In this document: positions 41,977-48,727 of the stretch, piece by piece
Position numbering within the stretch: position 1 is the stretch's first letter
How the letters are laid out: every line of letters begins with the position of its first letter
Assembly (NCBI GenBank): GCA_024274785.1
Contig: JAJSAM010000060.1
Span: 62,001 to 126,000 of the forward strand
Source of the DNA: Planctomycetota bacterium
GTDB lineage: Bacteria > Planctomycetota > JAJSAM01
DNA: 64,000 nt
Reading direction: 5' to 3'
The notes under the pieces: generated by a model
Told to the model about the DNA's origin: nothing
Database searches by the model: none
The model's input: only the letters and a program-made list of their open reading frames with translations
Made by a program: the position numbers and the translations under genes

Positions 41977-43537
41977 TCGCCGCGATCTCCTCGCCCTGCT
42001 CGTGATCGTCACGCTTTGCGTCGTCTTCTTCGCGACCCTCGGCGACTACGGATACAGCTGGGACGAGATCTACCAGAACCGGACCTACGGCAAGGCCGTG
42101 CTGCGTTTCATCGGAACATTCGGCGAAGATCGAAGCGCGCTCACGACGCACAACTTCTTCCTCTACGGCGGCCTGTTCGATGCGCCCGCGGAACTGCTGG
42201 CCGCCGCCCTCCCCGTCGACGGGTTGATCGCCCGGAGAGCTGCCAATGCGCTCATGGGGATCTTCCTGCTGGTCGGCGCCTTCAGGCTGGCCCGGCTTCT
42301 CGGGGGCCCATCGGCGGGATTGTGGGCCGTCTTGTTCCTGGCCTCGACGCCGACCTGGTACGGCCACTCCCTGATCAACGCCAAGGACATCCCCTTCGCC
42401 GCCGGATACGTCTGGTCACTCTTTGCCATCCTGGTGCTGGCGAAAAGCCTCCCGGTCATCCGGTGGCGCACCGCGGTGGGCCTGGGCTTCGCTCTCGGCC
42501 TCGCATTGGGCATCCGTATCGGCGGGGTGCTCGTCATGGCCTACCTCTTCCTGGTGCTCGCCACGTGGGCGTTTTCGGTCCGTGGCACCGGCACCGGCGA
42601 ACCGGCGGTGCTCCGGGGACTCCTGAAGAAACTCATCCTCTCCTTCGCCATCGCCCTCCTGCTCACCGCCGCATTCTGGCCCGCCGTGCTCCTCCACCCG
42701 GTGTCCGGACTCACCGACGCGTTCAGCGCAGCGAGCAAGTTCCGCTGGAACGGCGGAGCCGTGCTCTATCTCGGTGAGCGGGTCCCCGCCCGGAATCTGC
42801 CCTGGCACTACCTCCCGGTCTACTTTGCGGTGAAGCTCCCGTTCCCGATCCTGCTGATCTACCTGCTGGGCCTGCTCCACGGCATCGGCCGCGTGGTCGT
42901 CGCGCTCCGGAAGAGCGACTGGGAGAGAGCGGTCGGACCGGGCCTGCTGGTGTTCGCGATCCTCTTTCCGGTGATCTACGCCATTCTGCTCGGCTCCACC
43001 ATCTACGACGGGATCCGCCACTTCCTGTTCCTGCTACCCCCGCTGGCCGCGCTGGCGGGACTCGCCGTGGCGCAATTCCTGCCCGCCATCGCCCGACGCA
43101 TGCGTTCGACGATCGGTGGCGTGCCGGCCGCGCACGTCGTTTTCACGATTCTCTGGGGGGTGTTCTTCGCTCTGCACATCCGGACCATGATCCGGCTCCA
43201 TCCCTACCAGTACGCATACCTGTCCCGGCTGTCCGGCGGCATGCCCGACGGAGCGAAACGGTTCGAGAGCGAGTACTGGGCCACCTCTCTCAAGGAAGCG
43301 GCGGAGCGGATGGTCCGCTTCGCGAGGGACTACACGAAGAGGCGGGGAGTGCCGTTTGAGGATCGCCGGTTCGTCGTGGAAGCGACGGGCTTCCCGTCCA
43401 CCCTGTCGCCCTACCTCCCGGCGAACTTCAGCGTGCGGAAAGAGGACGAGGATGAGCGACCCGACTTCTATGTGGCCACGACGAGATTCGGGGCCGACCG
43501 GGGGTTCCCGGATTTTCGGGTGATCGCGGTGGTGTAG
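41966..43537 (+). CDS. GT-C membrane glycosyltransferase (PMT/ArnT-like)
   Basis: 523 residues, about ten to eleven membrane helices. After the first helix comes GYSWDEIYQNRTYG, where the acidic residue is in the position of the catalytic Asp of the GT39/GT83 superfamily. ASTPTWYGHSLINAKDIPF is another typical periplasmic-loop block. The C-terminal 100 residues are soluble. It would use a lipid-phosphate sugar to glycosylate a periplasmic acceptor. Its coupling to phosphofructokinase is unusual and probably incidental. Confidence 0.75.
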   Translation: MWSDRRDLLALLVIVTLCVVFFATLGDYGYSWDEIYQNRTYGKAVLRFIGTFGEDRSALTTHNFFLYGGLFDAPAELLAAALPVDGLIARRAANALMGIFLLVGAFRLARLLGGPSAGLWAVLFLASTPTWYGHSLINAKDIPFAAGYVWSLFAILVLAKSLPVIRWRTAVGLGFALGLALGIRIGGVLVMAYLFLVLATWAFSVRGTGTGEPAVLRGLLKKLILSFAIALLLTAAFWPAVLLHPVSGLTDAFSAASKFRWNGGAVLYLGERVPARNLPWHYLPVYFAVKLPFPILLIYLLGLLHGIGRVVVALRKSDWERAVGPGLLVFAILFPVIYAILLGSTIYDGIRHFLFLLPPLAALAGLAVAQFLPAIARRMRSTIGGVPAAHVVFTILWGVFFALHIRTMIRLHPYQYAYLSRLSGGMPDGAKRFESEYWATSLKEAAERMVRFARDYTKRRGVPFEDRRFVVEATGFPSTLSPYLPANFSVRKEDEDERPDFYVATTRFGADRGFPDFRVIAVV

Positions 43538-43591
43538 CGGATCTCGATGCCCTTCGCGGTGGTGAAAACTTCACTTCCTGCATCGGATTGA

Positions 43592-43622
43592 CCCATCGGA
43601 GGGACGAGCTTCGTCTCGTCCG
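43592..43622. repeat. 31-bp hairpin repeat, copy 2
   Basis: CCCATCGGAG then GGACGAG-CTTCGT-CTCGTCC, a perfect 7-bp stem with a 6-nt loop, 55 nt after the glycosyltransferase stop. It may act as a transcription end for that gene, but there is no T run. Matches the copy at 33362-33392. Confidence 0.55.
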
Positions 43623-43645
43623 CGCACCGCCGAAGGCGACCGCAT

Positions 43646-43704
43646 TCCGGACCAGCGCGGCAGCGCTCTCGGGGACACTGGCGCACCTGTTTCCAGACGA
43701 GCCC
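43646..43704 (-). repeat. Dispersed repeat, reverse-oriented 5' fragment
   Basis: On the minus strand it starts GGGCTCGTCTGGAAAC and continues GGTGCGCC, matching the first 30 bases of the copy at 46517. The remainder is divergent. It abuts the stop codon of the DUF1294 gene. Confidence 0.5.
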
Positions 43705-43985
43705 TACCTCCCGACGGCCGCGAGGTACAGGAGGCCCCAGAGTGGGTTGACCACCGTGACCAGGGCGAGCTTCACCTTGAAAGACATCTTCTGCGTCTTG
43801 TGCCGAAACGTCCTCATGCCAACCCAGGCGCCGGGCATACCGAGCAAAAAGCCGATGAGAATCAGCGTCGCTTCGGGAATGCGCCAGCGGTTGCGCTTGG
43901 CCCTCCACTTGTCGATGCCGAAAGCGAAGAAGGCGATAACGCTCATCAAGGCGGTACCAACGAGGGCGATCTCGAGCCAGGGCAA
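43704..43985 (-). CDS. DUF1294 small membrane protein
   Basis: 93 residues from TTG 43985 (GGAAGGAGAGAG ahead). The DUF1294 signature is complete: FGIDKWRAKRNRWRIPEATLILIGFLLGMPGAWVGMRTFRHKTQKMSFK, with three hydrophobic segments. Function unknown in the family; members are often fused to cold-shock domains, which is not the case here. Convergent with the glycosyltransferase. Confidence 0.78.
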   Translation of the reverse strand: MPWLEIALVGTALMSVIAFFAFGIDKWRAKRNRWRIPEATLILIGFLLGMPGAWVGMRTFRHKTQKMSFKVKLALVTVVNPLWGLLYLAAVGR

Positions 43986-44127
43986 GGGACTCTCTCCTTC
44001 CGGGTGACCGAGCGCGGTCGCTCCGTGGCGCCGGCGGAACAGGACCCGCGCGATTCTCGCAGACCGGGAAAGGAAAAGCACATGCTCCGCGCAGCCAGGG
44101 CCCGCCGGCACGACGAGGATCTCCGTA

Positions 44128-45669
44128 TCAGCCGCCGAGCAGCTTGTTCAGAAGCCCCCGGTCGCCCTGCAGTGCGGTCCTTTGCTGGTACAGGCGAAGC
44201 CCCGACAGCCCGCCGAGTTCTGCGCCGCCGCCGGCGCGACCGGGGCCGCCGTGCTTCAGGAGCGGCATCGCCGCGCCGGAGCCCACGGCCATGTCCGCCA
44301 CCTTCCGGCTGCCGAGGTAGAGCCGGCCGTTCCACGGGGCCAGGCCGGCGACCAGGTCGCCCATGAAGGTGACGTCGTCGCCGTATATCGCCGCGACCAG
44401 GCTGCCCGCGCCGCGCCGGACGAGGTCGGCTGCAGCCGCCGGGGTGCCGTCATAGGGCATGATCGTCGCCACCGGGCCGAACACCTCCCGGACGTGCACT
44501 TCACGCGCCGCCGCGGGATCGCTGTTCAGCAGGAGAGTCGGCCTGACGAAGTAGCCCTTGCCGTCGCCCACCGGATCCATCCCGCCGACCACGATCTCGC
44601 CTTCCGCAGCCAACGCGGCGATGCCCTCGTGCGCGTCCCGGAGCTGATTGGAGGTGGCAAGCGGCCCCATCCGGACATCACCGTTCACCGTGTCGCCGAT
44701 CCTGATGGCGGAAAGTGCCTGAGCGATCTCGTCGCGCACCCGGTCCAGATCGTCCGATGGCACCAGAATCCGGCGCACCGCCGTGCACTTCTGGCCCGCC
44801 TTCTGGGTCATCTCCTTGACGATCTCCCGAACGAAGAGCCGCGCGGTGTCGCCGTCGGGGTCGAGTCCGGGGGCCAGGACCGCGGAGTTCAGCGAGTCCG
44901 CCTCGACGTTGACCTTCACCGACCGCGCGAGCAGGTTCTCGTGCCCCCGGATGATCCGCCCGGTCTTCGCGGATCCGGTGAACGCGACCACGTCCTGCTC
45001 CGTCAGGTGGGAAAGCAGATCCCCGGCACTCCCGGAGATGTACTGCAAGGCCCCCTCCGGCAGGACCGCGTCCGAAACCAGGATCTCGACCATGCGGAAG
45101 GTCAGCAGCGCGGTCGAGGTCGCCGGCTTCACGATGACCGGGACGCCCGCCAGGAGCGAACAGGCGGCCTTCTCCGCCCAACCCCAGGCCGGGAAGTTGA
45201 AGGCGTTGATCAGGACGGCGACGCCCTCGCGGGGAGTCAGGATGTGCTGCCCCCAGTACCGCGCGGAACGGCCGAGCTGGACGCCCTCCCCGGCGAGCAT
45301 GATCTTCTTATCGCCGAGGCCTCGGCCGAGGGAGGCGTAGGCCGCGAGAGTCCCGGTCGCGCCGTCCACATCGAACTTGGCGTCGGACCTCGTGTTGCCA
45401 CCATTGGCGACGCCGAGCCCGAGGAGTTCGTCGCGGTGGGCATGGAGCGACTCCGACATCGCCTTCATCATTTCCGCGCGCTCCTCGAAGTTCATGGCCC
45501 GGAGCGCCGGTCCACCCGTCTCGCGCCCGTGGGCGGCGGCGGCCGCAAAGTCGATACCGTCGCTGCCGGTAACGGCCAGCGCCTCCTCCGTCGCCGGGTT
45601 CACGAGAACGGCGCCCTCACCTTGACCTTCAACCCACTCACCGTAGACGTAACTCGCAAGCGTCCGCAT
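44128..45669 (-). CDS. PaaZ/BoxD-type aldehyde dehydrogenase
   Basis: 513 residues from ATG 45669 (GAGGAGAGGTC ahead). The blocks GQHILTPREGVAVLINAFNFPAWGW, VNVEADSLNSAVL, QKAGQKCTAVRRILV (catalytic Cys) and LLKHGGPGRAGGGAELGGL...YQQRTALQG are those of the PaaZ N-terminal domain and of 3,4-dehydroadipyl-CoA semialdehyde dehydrogenase. The MaoC-like hydratase domain of PaaZ is absent. No other aromatic-degradation gene is nearby, so the physiological aldehyde is unknown. Confidence 0.83.
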   Translation of the reverse strand: MRTLASYVYGEWVEGQGEGAVLVNPATEEALAVTGSDGIDFAAAAAHGRETGGPALRAMNFEERAEMMKAMSESLHAHRDELLGLGVANGGNTRSDAKFDVDGATGTLAAYASLGRGLGDKKIMLAGEGVQLGRSARYWGQHILTPREGVAVLINAFNFPAWGWAEKAACSLLAGVPVIVKPATSTALLTFRMVEILVSDAVLPEGALQYISGSAGDLLSHLTEQDVVAFTGSAKTGRIIRGHENLLARSVKVNVEADSLNSAVLAPGLDPDGDTARLFVREIVKEMTQKAGQKCTAVRRILVPSDDLDRVRDEIAQALSAIRIGDTVNGDVRMGPLATSNQLRDAHEGIAALAAEGEIVVGGMDPVGDGKGYFVRPTLLLNSDPAAAREVHVREVFGPVATIMPYDGTPAAAADLVRRGAGSLVAAIYGDDVTFMGDLVAGLAPWNGRLYLGSRKVADMAVGSGAAMPLLKHGGPGRAGGGAELGGLSGLRLYQQRTALQGDRGLLNKLLGG

Positions 45670-45820
45670 GACCTCTCCTCGAATTCCGGGGGGGGAAGCG
45701 CGGATCGTACCCGCGAGGGGACCAGTCAGCGAGAATCCGCCGGAAACCCGGCCACGGGACACAAATCGCCGCAGATCGCATGATTGCAGGTTTCAGATGC
45801 CGCACTCATCCCTCGGCAAT

Positions 45821-45851
45821 TTGGAGCACCCCGCCCCGGCAGGGCTATAAT
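45821..45851 (+). promoter_or_regulatory. Sigma70-type promoter ahead of the tetraheme cytochrome
   Basis: A perfect TATAAT at 45846-45851 stands out in GC-rich sequence, with TTGGAG at 45821-45826 (19-nt spacer, slightly long). The predicted start near 45858 leaves a leader of about 75 nt that contains a TCCCGC-TGCG-GCGGGA hairpin. The next cytochrome gene has a similar TTGGAC element. Confidence 0.5.
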
Positions 45852-45931
45852 GCCGATTGGTAATAGTCCCGCTGCGGCGGGATCGTGACGTGTAGGTGTG
45901 TGACCAGCATTTGAACTCAAGGAGTGGAGAC

Positions 45932-46423
45932 ATGTCCGGCAGAGCCCCCATTATCCTCCTGATTGTCATCGCCAGCATCGTTGTCGCAGGGATGGCCGCG
46001 TCGATCCTCACGACCACCGATGTCGATGGCCAGGAGAAAGCGACGTACAAGGGATCCGACAAGTGCAAGTCCTGCCACAAGGACCAGTACACCGCGTGGA
46101 AAGAGATGAAGCATTCCAACGCATTTGCGGCCCTGAAGCCCGAACAGGTCGCAACCGGCAAGGACGACAAGGGCCGGGCCTGCATCACCTGCCACACCAC
46201 CGGGTACGGCGAGGGCGGCTTCACCAGCGCCGATGCGACCCCGAAGCTCGTCAACGTCGGCTGCGAATCCTGCCACGGTGCGGGCGGCGCTCACGTCAAG
46301 ACCATGCTGAGCGCGATGATGGACGAGACGGAAGTGACCGACAAGCACATCAGTCGTGACGTCAACTGCCAGGGGTGCCACAACCCGCACATCCAGTACG
46401 GGAAGATCTACGGCGGCGAATAG
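45932..46423 (+). CDS. Tetraheme cytochrome c (c554-like)
   Basis: 163 residues. An uncleaved or cleavable N-terminal helix (APIILLIVIASIVVAGMAASIL) is followed by four CxxCH motifs: CKSCH, CITCH, CESCH and CQGCH, with spacing and flanking words (HKDQYTAWKEMKHSNAF; GCESCHGAGGAH) of the cytochrome c554/multiheme family. Likely a periplasmic shuttle between inner-membrane and outer-membrane cytochromes. Own promoter upstream and a terminator after it, so probably monocistronic and well expressed. Confidence 0.88.
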   Translation: MSGRAPIILLIVIASIVVAGMAASILTTTDVDGQEKATYKGSDKCKSCHKDQYTAWKEMKHSNAFAALKPEQVATGKDDKGRACITCHTTGYGEGGFTSADATPKLVNVGCESCHGAGGAHVKTMLSAMMDETEVTDKHISRDVNCQGCHNPHIQYGKIYGGE

Positions 46424-46449
46424 TCTCAAGCGCCCTGCGGACTGTATGG

Positions 46450-46475
46450 AAAAGGGATCCACCCGGGTCCCTTTT
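46450..46475 (+). terminator. Terminator after the tetraheme cytochrome gene
   Basis: AAAAGGGA-TCCACCCGGG-TCCCTTTT: 8-bp perfect stem, 10-nt loop, ending in TTTT followed by CT. The A/T ends of the stem also let it work on the other strand. Confidence 0.75.
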
Positions 46476-46516
46476 CTGATTCCGGCTGAACGCCCGCCTT
46501 CCGCCCCGTTCACTGA

Positions 46517-46661
46517 GGGCTCGTCTGGAAATATGTGCGCCGCTGCGCCCGGGAAAGCAAGGCGCGAGGAGGGCGCAACCTTGCCGGTTTCAGCCGACGA
46601 GCAACAAAGCGCAACCGGATGCAGCGGCCCTCGAATGCAGCAATTATCTCCAGACCGGCTC
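46517..46661 (+). repeat. Dispersed ~150-bp repeat, copy 3
   Basis: Starts GGGCTCGTCTGGAAATATG and ends TCTCCAGACCGGCTC, imperfect inverted ends. The inner core GGTTTCAGCCGACGAGCAAC at 46585-46604 can also pair with the left end (GCTCGTC with GACGAGC). GGATGCAGCGGCCCTCGAATGC lies toward the right end, as in copies 1 and 2. Confidence 0.75.
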
Positions 46662-46700
46662 TGTGGTTTTCGGAACACTTTCATCCCGCCTCTCTCCACG

Positions 46701-46730
46701 TTGGACACGCCGCCTCCGGATACTGATAAT
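46701..46730 (+). promoter_or_regulatory. Sigma70-type promoter of the large multiheme cytochrome gene
   Basis: TTGGAC at 46701-46706, an 18-nt spacer, then TGATAAT (GATAAT at 46725-46730). Predicted start near 46737, 53 nt before ATG 46790. Confidence 0.55.
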
Positions 46731-46789
46731 GAGCAGGGGTCCGGTAGCCTCGGATCCGATTCCTTCCAGGTGCTGGAGGCAGCCCCATC

Positions 46790-48727
46790 ATGACGCGCCG
46801 ACTGAGCATCGTCCTTGCAATCGCACTCGTTCTCAGCGCAGCCGTGGTCGTCCTGACCGCCCGAGTGGCCACGGACTCGGCAGCGGCGGCGGATACGCCG
46901 GTCTCGGACCGGACCTGCGCCAGGTGTCATCAGGGCGTGGGGCTCGAGGGAGCCCCCCACCAGGTGCTCACGGCCACCATGGGAGGATTCGCCTGCTCCG
47001 GTTGCCACGGCGACGCCGGCAAGCACGTAAACGGCCCCCTCGAACACCATCTCCTGGCGGACGTTCCCGCCGAGCAGACCGCGGCGCTGTGCCTCAACTG
47101 CCATCAGACCGGGCCCGCTCACGTCACCGCCTGGGCGGAGTCCGGGTTCGCAAAGGCCGGCCAGACCTGCGCCGAGTGCCACTCCATCCACGAAGCATCG
47201 GACCACCGGCTCGAGTTCGCGGACGACGGATTGGGCTTCACCGGCGACGCAACCTGCCGGATGTGCCACCTGAAGGTCTTTTCCGGCATAGAGGCTTCCT
47301 TTCACGCGAAAGTGATCGGCCAGCCGGGCGGCGGCTGCGAGGCCTGCCACGGGGCCGGGGCCGCCCACGCGGCGGGAGCGATTGAATTCTCACGCAACGA
47401 GGGGCCGGCGAAGATCACGAGAGTACCGGCCATGGATGCCTGCCTGCTCTGTCATCGCGCCATTCCGGATCGCCACGCCCGGGAGATCCCGGTCTACACC
47501 GAGAAGCGCCCGGCCTGCACGACCTGCCATGAGGTGCATGTCAATCGCGCGAATCCGCTCTTCGCCGACACGGGCTCCGCGGGACCGAAGGGTGACGCCC
47601 GAGTCGGCAATGAAGCCTGTGCCGCCTGCCACGAGACGATGGTCACCCGAGCGAAGAGTTCAGTGCATGCGAAGCTGCTCGGGGACCCGAAGCAGGGCTG
47701 CGAAGGCTGCCACGGCGGCGGCAGGGCCCACGTGGATTCGGGCGGGCGGGCGAGGTTCATCGAGAACCCGCTCAAGATGCAGCCTTCCGAAGCGAGTGCC
47801 ATCTGCCTGGAATGCCACCGGAACGCCCCGGACCATGCGAAGGGCTGGGAAAAGGGAGCGCTCGCAAGTCAGGGACTCTCCTGCCTCACCTGCCACGAGG
47901 CCCACGGCACGGCCGAGAATGAGGGACGTCCGGTGGGCGCCGCAGCCGCGGCCGGTGCCGACGCGCACCGGGTCGGCTCGGAGAGTTGCTCGATCTGCCA
48001 CGAGAAGGCCCACCCGGACCTCGGCGAGTCCATCCACGCGAAGCTGATGGAAGGCGAGAACGCCGCGGGCTGCGAAGCCTGTCACGGCCCTGGTTCGGCG
48101 CACGTTGCCAGTGGCGGGGACAAGACGCTCATCGCCAATCCCGGTGGACTCGTCCGGGGCCGCCAGGCGGAATTCTGCCTGTCCTGCCACGAAAACGTGG
48201 AGGGGATGTTCTTCTACCAGCGCGGCGAGCACGCCCGCTCGGGGATGACCTGCACCAGTTGCCACGACCCCCTGGCATCCGCGAAAGAGGCAACGAGGAA
48301 GAGCGACCCGGACCTCTGCGTGACCTGCCACCAGGATGTCCGCGCAGAGTTCCTCCTCCCCTATCACCACCCGCTCGACCGCAAGGCGGTCACCTGTTCC
48401 TCCTGCCACAACCCGCACTAGGCGAGCAGGTCGTTCCTGTCACTCGCCGCCAGGAAGGAAGCGTGCTTCAAGTGTCACACGGACAAGCAGGGCCCCTTCC
48501 TCTACGAGCACGAAGCCGACCGAAACGACGGCTGCGTAGCCTGCCACAAGCCGCACGGCGCGGTGAACAACCGCCTGCTGACGTTCCGCAGGGTGAGCGA
48601 CCTCTGCATTCAGTGCCACGTGACGCCCGCCAGCCACAACCTGGCCGCGGGTAGCCAGTTCCAGAACTGTCTGAACTGCCACGGGAGCATCCATGGTTCG
48701 TACGTCGATGAAAAGTTCTTCCGTTAG
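46790..48727 (+). CDS. 22-heme cytochrome c of tandem tetraheme modules, interrupted by in-frame TAG
   Basis: Signal peptide to about residue 34, then 18 CxxCH motifs before a TAG at 48419-48421 (codon 544) and four more in the same frame before the TAG ending at 48727 (645 codons). Heme Cys begin at 43, 69, 101, 127; 156, 183, 218, 243; 277, 304, 339, 365; 400, 428, 463, 488; 510, 536; then 559, 582, 606, 627. The first sixteen form four tetraheme modules of about 115 residues (SSVHAKLLG...GCEGCHGGGRAHV). The end (CFKCH, GPFLYEHEA, PHGAVNNRLL, CLNCHGSIHGS) is MtrA/DmsE-like, and the stop breaks it at CHNPH. Probable periplasmic or trans-outer-membrane electron wire. Fragment 1 is 46790-48421. 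Confidence 0.85.

Larger units (their letters stand above)
46424..46789. other. Intergenic region: terminator, repeat copy and promoter
   Basis: 366 nt without a gene. In order it holds a terminator (46450-46475), a complete copy of the dispersed repeat (46517-46661) and a sigma70-type promoter (46701-46730) for the large multiheme cytochrome. Confidence 0.6.

Noticed and set aside
43538-43591. Rho-independent terminator after the glycosyltransferase
   Set aside because: A good hairpin follows at 43592 but without a T run, so I list it only as a repeat.
13431-46661. CRISPR array from the recurring repeat
   Set aside because: Copies are single, kilobases apart, in both orientations and with no spacer periodicity or cas genes.
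3808-48421. Stop codons as selenocysteine or pyrrolysine sites
   Set aside because: Selenocysteine uses UGA, and two of the three codons are UAA, which neither system reads. No pyl genes are visible and the expected residues are not catalytic.
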